From IMG/VR virus record IMGVR_UViG_3300037504_000138, positions 1 through 30,169 of that record: DNA of 30,169 nucleotides; one strand, 5' to 3'. The DNA comes from a virus. Of this stretch, positions 7,051-13,543 are shown piece by piece; within the stretch, counting starts at the first letter, position 1, and the number at the start of each line of letters is the position of its first letter. Both the position numbers and the translations under genes were made by a program. The notes under the pieces were generated by a model that saw only the letters and a program-made list of their open reading frames with translations, was not told the origin of the DNA and did no database searches.

Positions 7051-8337
7051 ATGGACCGCATAGAACTACTCGAGCAGCTCATCGAGAAAGAAACCGATGA
7101 GGCGAAACTGAAGGAACTCCGCGCCGAGCTCATCGCCGCGATCCGAGAGGACGAACGGCAGAAAGCGCAGGCGGAGGCAGACGAGAAGGCTGCCGATGAG
7201 GAGCGCACGGAAAAGGCCGCGCAGTCTCCGCATGGGCAGATCCCGGTTCAGCCGAAGATCGAAGTGACCGAGGCTGAGAAGTACAAGGGCGTCAATCTCA
7301 AGGCCGCTATCGGTGCCCTGCAGGACAACGCGAAGGTCCCGGCCGGCATGCGTCGCCTTGCGAAGGCCAACCGCGAACAGGCTGAGGAAGTCGCCAAGTA
7401 CGGCATCGACCTCCTGCAGAAAAGCGTGGTCGGAGACGCCCGGAAGCTCAAGGCGCTCACCGAGGGCGACGCCACCCAGGGCGCCGAGCTCGTGCCCGAG
7501 GAGCGCCGATCGGCAATCCTTGCCTATATGCGCGAGACCTCTGTCGCGCTGCAGTACGCGAACGTCGTGCCGATGACCTCCGACACTCTCGACATGCCGA
7601 AGGAAGACGGTTCGGTCAGCATGACCTACACCGACGAGGCATCCGAGGCTACGGAGACCTCCGCCGTGTTTGACGAGGTGACCCTCACCGCAAAGCGGCT
7701 CGATGGATACGTCGAAGTGACGAACGAGCTCCTGCAGGACAACGACCTCCCCGGAGGTATCGCAGGCCTGCTTACCGCGCAGTTCCTCGAGGCCGGAGCG
7801 AAAAAGATCGACTCCACGGTGTTCGTCGGAACCGGCAGCCCTGTATCGGGCGTCATGCTCTCTGCAGGCGACTCGGTCGTATTTGGCACCGACTCCACCG
7901 CGTTCAGCGAGCTCCTCGCATCCGACATCAGAAGCGCCGTTGCACAGATCCCGGCGAACCGCGACGACAACGCGCGGTGGTTCATGCACAAGACCGTGCT
8001 GTACAACCTTGTCTACAACCTCAAGGGCGACAACAACGAAGACATCTTCGTCGCGAACCACTACGACATGGCGCCGGGCCGCATCTGGGGCTATCCGGTG
8101 TCGCTTGTCACCCAGGCGCCGTCCGCCGCCGATAGCGGCGCGGATACCGGCTTTATCGTCTTCGGCGACCTGTCCGGGTTCATGATCGGCGAGCGCATCG
8201 GGAGCATGCAGCTTCTGCAGAATCCCTACGCCAAGATGACCAAGAACATCACGCAATTCATCGTCTTCCAGCGATGGGCCTTCGCGCACGCGCTGAACGG
8301 GTACTACACCCGGATCGTCACCGACGACGGCGTCTGA
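7051..8337 (+). CDS. HK97-fold major capsid protein
   Basis: A 428-residue coat protein. Residues about 1-60 form a charged coiled coil (LLEQLIEKETDEAKLKELRA and onward), the delta/scaffold domain expected to be removed by the neighbouring protease. The shell domain follows, with GAELVPEERRSAILAYMRE, a VVPMTSDTLDMPKEDG segment, LTAKRLDGYVEVTNELLQD and a terminal ITQFIVFQRWAFAHALN segment, all typical of HK97-fold capsids. The usual length and the place after the protease agree. The gene is closed by a strong terminator about 40 bases later, which may cap transcript levels for the genes beyond. Confidence 0.95.
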   Translation: MDRIELLEQLIEKETDEAKLKELRAELIAAIREDERQKAQAEADEKAADEERTEKAAQSPHGQIPVQPKIEVTEAEKYKGVNLKAAIGALQDNAKVPAGMRRLAKANREQAEEVAKYGIDLLQKSVVGDARKLKALTEGDATQGAELVPEERRSAILAYMRETSVALQYANVVPMTSDTLDMPKEDGSVSMTYTDEASEATETSAVFDEVTLTAKRLDGYVEVTNELLQDNDLPGGIAGLLTAQFLEAGAKKIDSTVFVGTGSPVSGVMLSAGDSVVFGTDSTAFSELLASDIRSAVAQIPANRDDNARWFMHKTVLYNLVYNLKGDNNEDIFVANHYDMAPGRIWGYPVSLVTQAPSAADSGADTGFIVFGDLSGFMIGERIGSMQLLQNPYAKMTKNITQFIVFQRWAFAHALNGYYTRIVTDDGV

Positions 8338-8378
8338 TCAGCAATTAGCGGGGTGTGCGTTCTCCTCGTTTCCCCGTT

Positions 8379-8410
8379 GGCCCGGTGGCTCACGCTGCCG
8401 GGCCGTTTTT
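8379..8410 (+). terminator. Strong rho-independent terminator after the capsid gene
   Basis: A perfect 7-bp GC stem GGCCCGG (8379-8385) / CCGGGCC (8398-8404) with a 12-base loop, followed by GTTTTT (8405-8410). It ends the protease-capsid unit. A GTGACTATC element begins seven bases after it. Confidence 0.85.
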
Positions 8411-8416
8411 GTCTGG

Positions 8417-8438
8417 CGTGACTATCTGCGATGAGGAG
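8417..8438 (+). promoter_or_regulatory. GTGACTATC element, copy 4 (before glycosyltransferase)
   Basis: CGTGACTATC, six bases TGCGAT, then GAGGAG, the SD for ATG 8445. Its place directly after a terminator is the best argument that the element starts transcription. Confidence 0.6.
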
Positions 8439-8444
8439 AACGAC

Positions 8445-9446
8445 ATGCTACGAGTATTTTGGGCGAGCGATCACGACGGGTGGAGCAATGCCAAGGGGTA
8501 CAGCGTCCACAACCGCATGATGCGCGAGCACACCGCTGCGCGAGACGACATCGAGCTCGCCGAATCCCCAGACGACGCAGACTGCATCATCGACATTACC
8601 ATCCCCACCAGTTTTGAGCGACTCAACGATAAACCGCATTTTCTATTCACGATGTACGAGATGGCCGAGCCGCCGCAGCGCTGGCGCGAAGGGGTCAACC
8701 TGGCGGATCACATCATCGTTCCGTGTAGCCATAACGTCAGTGTGTTCGAGCAAATCACCGGACTCCCGATCTCAGTGTGTCCGGAGGGCGTCGACCCAAA
8801 GATATACCAGTATGTGGAGCGGACATTTCCGCCGCCTGGAAAGCTCTTCAATTTCCTGTATGTCGGCGCACCGAATCCACGGAAAGGCTACGAGGTCGTG
8901 TGTCAGGCGTGGGACTGGGCGCACCGCTACTATCCCGACATGGTGCGAAACTCCCGGCTCATCCTCAAGACCACCAAGCAAGATGATCCGGTCGGCTTTG
9001 TAGACGACAAGTTCGGCGCGGTTATCGACACCCGCCGCATGAGCCTTGAGCAGCTCGTGCATCTGTACCACATAGCTCACGCGTTCGTGATCCCGTCGAT
9101 GGGCGAGGGCTGGGGCCTCACGCTCTGCGAGGCATGCGCTACTGGGCTCCCTGCTGTCTACACCCATTGGAGCGGCCCGGAAGATTTCATGGTCGAGGCG
9201 CACGCCTATCCTGTTTACTACCGCCTGGACGAGCACGCGGCCCTCGACAAGGACGGCGAGGTATACCACCGGGGCACGGTCGCGAAGGCGGACCCGGAGG
9301 AGACCGCCGAACTGATGTACGAGATATGGCGGCACTACGGCGAGGCGCTCGGAAAGGCGCAGAAGCAGAGCGACCGGATTCTTGAATCTTTCACGTGGGA
9401 TCGTGCGGCGGCCAGGCTGGCCGAGATCCTCAAGGAGAACGTATGA
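8445..9446 (+). CDS. GT-B fold glycosyltransferase (GT4-like)
   Basis: A 333-residue sugar transferase. The C-terminal half has the GT-B signature: FNFLYVGAPNPRKGYEVV, RLILKTTK, and then FVIPSMGEGWGLTLCEACAT, where E221 and E229 form the EX7E motif of retaining GT4-type enzymes. The N-terminal half is the shorter acceptor domain (FTMYEMAEPPQRW, ADHIIVPCSHN, CPEGVDP). Start: ATG 8445 has GAGGAG upstream; a longer in-frame ATG at 8355 lies inside the terminator and is rejected. The stop overlaps the methyltransferase start (ATGA). Donor and acceptor are unknown; decoration of capsid, tail or host surface glycan are options. Confidence 0.88.
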   Translation: MLRVFWASDHDGWSNAKGYSVHNRMMREHTAARDDIELAESPDDADCIIDITIPTSFERLNDKPHFLFTMYEMAEPPQRWREGVNLADHIIVPCSHNVSVFEQITGLPISVCPEGVDPKIYQYVERTFPPPGKLFNFLYVGAPNPRKGYEVVCQAWDWAHRYYPDMVRNSRLILKTTKQDDPVGFVDDKFGAVIDTRRMSLEQLVHLYHIAHAFVIPSMGEGWGLTLCEACATGLPAVYTHWSGPEDFMVEAHAYPVYYRLDEHAALDKDGEVYHRGTVAKADPEETAELMYEIWRHYGEALGKAQKQSDRILESFTWDRAAARLAEILKENV

Positions 9447-10006
9447 AGGCGTTGAATATTGGAAGCGGAACGCTCATACCCGAGGGGCGCGAGGTTACCA
9501 ACATCGACATCCGGCCGCAGGTGAGCCCGGACATTGTCTGGAATCTCGACCATTTCCCGTGGCCGGTCGCGGATGAGGCGTTCGACGAGGTGTACGCTCT
9601 TGACATCCTTGAGCACCTCGAGCACGTGTTTCCGGCGATGGAAGAAATCCACCGGGCGTTGAAACCAGACGGCATGCTCTATGTCCATACGACCTACTGG
9701 CGAAGCCGCAACTCCTTCAGTGATCCTACGCACCGCCATTTCTTCACCGAGGAGTCCTTCGACTACTTCGACGAGCGGACGCTGTTCGGAAAGAAATACG
9801 GGTGGTACTCGTACGCGCGGTTTTTTATCGAAAGCCGCTATATCGACGTGGGTGAACTTGTGCTGATAATGCGGAAGCTGCCGGCGGAACGACCTGCCGA
9901 TCACCGGTTCCCCCGAGACCTTCACTTCGCCGATGACGAGATCGCCGAGCTCGCTGAGAGGCTTCGGCCATACATGACTATCCAAAGCAAGGAGAACGAC
10001 GAATGA
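9443..10006 (+). CDS. SAM-dependent methyltransferase
   Basis: A 187-residue class I methyltransferase. The SAM-binding glycine loop is LNIGSGT (residues 4-10), the acidic end of strand 2 is NIDI (20-23), and DILEHLEHVFPAMEEIHRAL (54 onward) with LKPDGMLYVHTTYW is the usual post-motif region. SD AAGGAG lies six bases before ATG 9443, which overlaps the glycosyltransferase stop. Pairing with a glycosyltransferase suggests methylation of a sugar or of a glycosylated phage product rather than of DNA; no DNA-methylase catalytic motif (DPPY or PC) is seen. The end of the gene contains element copy 5. Confidence 0.88.
   Translation: MKALNIGSGTLIPEGREVTNIDIRPQVSPDIVWNLDHFPWPVADEAFDEVYALDILEHLEHVFPAMEEIHRALKPDGMLYVHTTYWRSRNSFSDPTHRHFFTEESFDYFDERTLFGKKYGWYSYARFFIESRYIDVGELVLIMRKLPAERPADHRFPRDLHFADDEIAELAERLRPYMTIQSKENDE
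9975..9994 (+). promoter_or_regulatory. GTGACTATC element, copy 5 (inside methyltransferase end)
   Basis: TGACTATC, six bases CAAAGC, then AAGGAG, the SD for ATG 10003. The weakest copy at its 5' edge (AT instead of GT) and the only one fully inside a coding region. The spacing to the SD is conserved. Confidence 0.4.
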
Positions 10007-10326
10007 GCGAAGTAGAAGACAGGTACGCCGAAATCAGGAAGCTCGCCAAGCAGTACGTCAAGAACGGGTTCGACATCGCGAAACTAGAGTTCCCCGACAA
10101 TCTTACGAAGGAACTGTTCTACCGCTTCCCGCTTTCGGTCGGCATGAACGGCACGATCGCGCACCTGCCGTACCGAGGTGGCGTAATGGACCAGCCGGAT
10201 CACGCAATACAGGTTTACCGCATCTTGCAGGAAGAAATCGCGCGTGCGGCGATCGCACAGCAGAACACTGCGCAGGCCGCGATGAGTAGCCAGTCGCAGA
10301 AGCCAAAGGGCACACGGAAGAAGTAA
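10003..10326 (+). CDS. Small head-region protein, function unknown
   Basis: A 107-residue protein, not recognised. It starts ATGA-overlapped with the methyltransferase, with AAGGAG upstream. The N-terminal half is mixed (YAEIRKLAKQYVKNGFDIAK, then FPLSVGMNGTIAHLPYRGG). The C-terminal third is a predicted helix (YRILQEEIARAAIAQQNTAQ) with a basic end (KPKGTRKK). Its place before the head-tail connector suggests a structural or assembly role, but nothing in the sequence specifies one. Confidence 0.7.
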   Translation: MSEVEDRYAEIRKLAKQYVKNGFDIAKLEFPDNLTKELFYRFPLSVGMNGTIAHLPYRGGVMDQPDHAIQVYRILQEEIARAAIAQQNTAQAAMSSQSQKPKGTRKK

Positions 10327-10329
10327 GGC

Positions 10330-10920
10330 ATGCCGGCACTCGACACGACGATCAGCTTGATCGACCTCGATGACGCTAAAGACTACCTCGATATTGAGTC
10401 AGACGACGCATGGAGGGACCAACGTGTGCAGGGGCTCATCAATGCGGCATCTGCGGCGATCAACAGCTATCTCGGCCATACCGTAAAACTGACCTCGCAC
10501 ACCGAGTATCTCAACGGAGCCGGTCGCACCATTATTATGGTACAGCACCGGCCGATCACCGAGGCATCGAACGACGTTGCGGTGTACCTCGATGCGACGC
10601 GAAACTTCGGCGCCGATACGGCAGTCGATCACGATGAAATTGGTATCGACGAGGGTGCAGGGATCATAGAGCTTCCGGCCGCCACACCGAAGGGCATCAA
10701 GACCGTCATGGTGACCTACGACGCCGGGTATCCGGCGGGGTCGATACCCGCAGACATCCAGGAGGCGTGCCGGATGATGGTGCGGTTCCTCGACAGTCGC
10801 CGTGACTCGATCGCTTCCGGCGTCTCATCGATCACCATCGGAGACGGGACGGCGACCTACTCGGAGGACGTACCGATACCCGAGGCGGTCCGCGCACTCC
10901 TGGACAACTACGACGGATGA
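10330..10920 (+). CDS. Head-tail connector (HK97 gp6-like adaptor)
   Basis: A 196-residue protein with the N-terminal pattern of gp6-like adaptors, which form a ring below the portal: SLIDLDDAKDYLDIESDDAW, then VQGLINAASAAINSYLGHTV. A beta-rich insert follows (GRTIIMVQHRPITEASNDVA; GIIELPAATPKGIKTVMVTY), and then a helical DIQEACRMMVRFLDSRRDS segment. Its order before a gp10-like gene agrees. The stop overlaps the next ATG (ATGA). Confidence 0.82.
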   Translation: MPALDTTISLIDLDDAKDYLDIESDDAWRDQRVQGLINAASAAINSYLGHTVKLTSHTEYLNGAGRTIIMVQHRPITEASNDVAVYLDATRNFGADTAVDHDEIGIDEGAGIIELPAATPKGIKTVMVTYDAGYPAGSIPADIQEACRMMVRFLDSRRDSIASGVSSITIGDGTATYSEDVPIPEAVRALLDNYDG

Positions 10921-11387
10921 GTATCGAGTACACGGTCGCAATAAAGGCCGATCGCACGATCAAGCTCCTCGAGCGCCTCGAGGACCACTTTCCGCGCATC
11001 GAGCGGTTGATCGTCTCACGGATCGCTGAGCGGGTCGTGTCGATCACGCAAGCGGAGAAACTGCGCGGCCAAGTGCTCAACCGCCAGTCCGGGGACCTCG
11101 CGGCGAGTATCCACTACCGGCTGCGCGGCAATGCGACGGCAGTGGTCGGGACCAACATGGTGTACGCGGCGATCCACGAGTTCGGCGGCACGATCCGCGC
11201 GAAGAACGCGGAGTTTCTCGCGTTCCGCCTCGACGGCGGGCGGTACGTGATGACCAAAGAGGTTCAGATACCGGCGCGGCCGTACCTCGGGCCAACGATG
11301 ACCGAGTACTTCGACAGCGGCAAAGCAAAGCGCCTTGTCGAGCTCACGCTGAAGGAGGAAATCGAGCGCCTTGAGCGGTCGGTGTAG
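10917..11387 (+). CDS. HK97 gp10 / virion morphogenesis-like tail completion protein
   Basis: A 156-residue protein. The core YAAIHEFGGTI followed by IPARPYLGPTM is the signature of the HK97 gp10/gpS-like family, which complete the head-tail joint or tail end. RQSGDLAASIHYRLRGN and AVVGTNMVYA are also typical. It overlaps the connector gene by four bases (ATGA) and precedes the tail terminator candidate, the standard siphovirus order. Confidence 0.88.
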   Translation: MSIEYTVAIKADRTIKLLERLEDHFPRIERLIVSRIAERVVSITQAEKLRGQVLNRQSGDLAASIHYRLRGNATAVVGTNMVYAAIHEFGGTIRAKNAEFLAFRLDGGRYVMTKEVQIPARPYLGPTMTEYFDSGKAKRLVELTLKEEIERLERSV

Positions 11388-11390
11388 AAT

Positions 11391-11852
11391 ATGCCATTAC
11401 TCGAAGATCCGCTTTTCGATCTCAAGACGTATTTCGACGAAAACCTCGCGACGTTCATCGCGGCCGTCAACGCGCAAGTGACCTCGAACAAGATAAGCGA
11501 CATGCGCGACATCGAGGTTGGTCGATTCACGGCGCTGCACGCATCGAGCTATCCGGTGATGAACATCATCCCCGGGCCATCCCCGATCGAGGCGCTCTCC
11601 CAAGGCTTCGACGAGTTGCGGATGGAACCGGCCATCTACATCGCAGACCGGGTCAGTGATTCGGAAGCCTCATACCTCAAGCTCCTGCGCTACGCAGATG
11701 CGGTACGCGATTCGCTCCTCGACGATACCACCGGGGGCGATGCGTTTGACTACATCACCGTAAGCGAGATCGCGCCGTATCCGTCGGATGCGAACAGCAT
11801 CGCGGTGGTAGTTATCCGATGCGAAACCCTCCTGCAGGTAAGCCGGTCCTAG
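11391..11852 (+). CDS. Putative tail terminator protein
   Basis: A 153-residue protein in the tail terminator slot, between the gp10-like gene and the tail tube gene. The N-terminal helix (LKTYFDENLATFIAAVNAQV) and alternating strands (YPVMNIIPGPSP; EPAIYIADRVSDSEASYLKL; SIAVVVIRCETLLQV) fit the small alpha/beta fold of gpU-like tail terminators, which stop tube growth. There is no diagnostic motif; the call is mainly positional. Confidence 0.6.
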   Translation: MPLLEDPLFDLKTYFDENLATFIAAVNAQVTSNKISDMRDIEVGRFTALHASSYPVMNIIPGPSPIEALSQGFDELRMEPAIYIADRVSDSEASYLKLLRYADAVRDSLLDDTTGGDAFDYITVSEIAPYPSDANSIAVVVIRCETLLQVSRS

Positions 11853-11857
11853 CCTCA

Positions 11858-11880
11858 CGTGACTATCTCCGGTGAGCGAG
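11858..11880 (+). promoter_or_regulatory. GTGACTATC element, copy 6 (before tail tube)
   Basis: CGTGACTATC, six bases TCCGGT, then GAGCGAG. As in copy 2, the true SD (GAGGGG at 11892-11897) and ATG 11907 lie about 30 bases further. Both long-spaced copies share GAGGGGTAG before the start. Confidence 0.55.
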
Positions 11881-11906
11881 ATCATGAATCCGAGGGGTAG
11901 GTCACA

Positions 11907-12890
11907 ATGGGTATAATCGGCGGTAACGACTCCAAGCTGCAGATCGGCATCCAGACCGATTGGTCGACTGCAGTCTCTCCGACGCTACAGCTTTCATTCA
12001 CGCAGGAAAGCTTACGCTACATCCCGAACTACATGAGCGAAGACGCGCTTGTCGGCAACAAGACGACCGGACGCATGGACCCCGCAGGAGTCAAGACCGA
12101 GGGGGATTTCACCGTACTCGTCAAACCGGATGAGATCGGCCTGCTTCTATCCTGGGCGCTGGGATCAGAGGCGGCAGCATCGGCGGTAGACGGATCGGCG
12201 GTCTATGACCACGCGTTCAGCCTCATCGCCGGCGGAACTTCCAACTCGCTCCCAAAAGCCACGCTCGTCGTAGACCGGAAGGTCGACACCTACGACTACG
12301 TCGGATTCAAGGTCAACACATTCCGCCTTGAGGCGAACGTCAACGATTACCTTCGGGCGACTTTCGGCGGACTCGGGTACGACGAGGTGAAAAACGTCGA
12401 GCTCGCATCCCTCACGCCGTCGAGTCTCAAGGCGCTTCAGTTCAAGCACGGGACGATCACCGTTGACGCCTCGGAGTACGCCGATATCACGAGTTTCTCG
12501 ATTGATCTCAGCAACAACCTTGAGGACGACCTGTACACCATGGGCTCCGGCGACAACATGGCGGAGATCGAGCCGCAGGCCCGGGAGGTAACCGCGTCCA
12601 TGGAGGTACTCTTTTCGAGCACCACCGAGAGTACCCGAGAGAACAAGTTCAAGGCCGGTGACTCGGTCGCGGTCGAGGCGACGTTTACCTCCGACGAGGA
12701 AGTCCTCACCGGGAAGTACTACACGCTCACAATCGATATGCCGCTTTTCTATATCACCGAGGCATCGCCGAGCATCAGCGGGCCAGAGCGTATCCGGATG
12801 ACGCTCGAGGGAACCGCGACCGAGGACGATTCAAACGAGGCGATCACAATCACGCTTCGAGACGGACAGGACACGAAGTACATCACATAG
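11907..12890 (+). CDS. Major tail tube protein
   Basis: A 327-residue protein of the phage tube type. N-terminal IIGGNDSKLQIGIQTDWSTA and SLRYIPNYMSEDALVGNKTT, then GVKTEGDFTVLVKPDEIGLL, are typical of Phage_tube-like tail proteins, with beta-rich sequence throughout. The position before the two chaperone frames and the tape measure is diagnostic. It is longer than minimal tube proteins (~200 residues), so a C-terminal surface domain is possible (from about residue 230). It has its own upstream element and good SD, as expected for a highly expressed virion protein. Confidence 0.85.
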   Translation: MGIIGGNDSKLQIGIQTDWSTAVSPTLQLSFTQESLRYIPNYMSEDALVGNKTTGRMDPAGVKTEGDFTVLVKPDEIGLLLSWALGSEAAASAVDGSAVYDHAFSLIAGGTSNSLPKATLVVDRKVDTYDYVGFKVNTFRLEANVNDYLRATFGGLGYDEVKNVELASLTPSSLKALQFKHGTITVDASEYADITSFSIDLSNNLEDDLYTMGSGDNMAEIEPQAREVTASMEVLFSSTTESTRENKFKAGDSVAVEATFTSDEEVLTGKYYTLTIDMPLFYITEASPSISGPERIRMTLEGTATEDDSNEAITITLRDGQDTKYIT

Positions 12891-12902
12891 AGGAGAACAC
12901 AG

Positions 12903-13277
12903 ATGGAACTCACCCTCGCCGAAAACGTGCTGATAGATAAGGTCACGATCGACCTCTCTGAGCACTTCCCCGAAGAGGACGCAAAGCAGTACATAAAGCT
13001 GCGCGCGATGAACGTCAAAGAGATGCTACCGTTCACGCGTCATCAAGCGGCGCTTGCCGGGGCGGACGCCGACCCGAATGCGGTGGAAGCGGTGACCGAG
13101 TATTTTATCCAGATACTGCCGAACCTGATCATCGAGCACTCGTTTACCGCAAGCGGACAACCCGCGCCGAACCAGGCAGTTGTCACGATGCTTTCGGGTA
13201 ATCAGGCGCTATTCATGCAGATTATGAGGACCTACGTCGCTGCGCAGCGTTTCGGCCAGGGGACGAGCACCGACTAA
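12903..13277 (+). CDS. Tail assembly chaperone, upstream frame (gpG-like)
   Basis: A 124-residue protein with SD GAGGAGA upstream of ATG 12903. It sits between tube and tape-measure genes, where siphoviruses encode the gpG/gpGT chaperone pair that holds the tape measure during tail assembly. Features: VTIDLSEHFPEEDAKQYIKL, and a helical C-terminal half (DPNAVEAVTEYFIQILPNLI). Frame -1 is open from 13202 across the stop to 13540, so a fraction of ribosomes probably shift into the next frame. Confidence 0.72.
   Translation: MELTLAENVLIDKVTIDLSEHFPEEDAKQYIKLRAMNVKEMLPFTRHQAALAGADADPNAVEAVTEYFIQILPNLIIEHSFTASGQPAPNQAVVTMLSGNQALFMQIMRTYVAAQRFGQGTSTD
13257..13262 (+). promoter_or_regulatory. Candidate -1 frameshift site
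   Basis: In the zero frame the codons are CAG GGG ACG. A ribosome with GGG in the P site can slip back one base and still pair with GGG. The -1 frame is closed before 13202 (TAA 13199-13201) and open to 13540, which limits the shift to 13202-13277. No canonical XXXYYYZ heptamer occurs in that interval. Confidence 0.4.
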
Positions 13278-13291
13278 GGCAAGTCTCCCGG

Positions 13292-13540
13292 TTGGTGTTC
13301 GGCGGCGGTCGGCGATTTCCGGAACGGGAGCTGGAGGAGGCATTCCAATGCTGGGCGTGGGCGTTCCCGGTCTTCATGGATTGCATCGATCGGGAGAAAG
13401 GCGACTGGTTGCATCTGCCGGCGCCGGGGTCGTTGTATGAGCAGCCACACATGCTCATGTCAGTCATGCGGGTGCTCAGGAGCGTGTTCGTCGAGGAGAT
13501 CCGCAAAGAGTGGGAGCGCAAAGCCAAGCAGGGCAGGTAA
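13292..13540 (+). CDS. Tail assembly chaperone, -1 frame extension (gpT-like)
   Basis: This frame is likely translated as a fusion to the upstream chaperone rather than alone. The first possible starts are TTG 13292 and GTG 13295 with no SD. The 82 residues include EREL-EEAFQCWAWAFPVFM and a helical HMLMSVMRVLRSVFVEEIRK segment, with a basic end. A -1 shift upstream would give a product of about 212 residues. Position directly before the tape measure is the typical place of gpT-type frames. Confidence 0.68.
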   Translation: MVFGGGRRFPERELEEAFQCWAWAFPVFMDCIDREKGDWLHLPAPGSLYEQPHMLMSVMRVLRSVFVEEIRKEWERKAKQGR

Positions 13541-13543
13541 TTA

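Noticed and set aside
7066-8289. 407-residue minus-strand open frame opposite the capsid gene
   Set aside because: Mirror of a strongly supported capsid gene; arises from GC-rich codon bias. No SD or recognisable domain.
8355-8444. Longer N-terminus for the glycosyltransferase (ATG 8355)
   Set aside because: Runs through the capsid terminator and lacks an SD; ATG 8445 has GAGGAG at good spacing.
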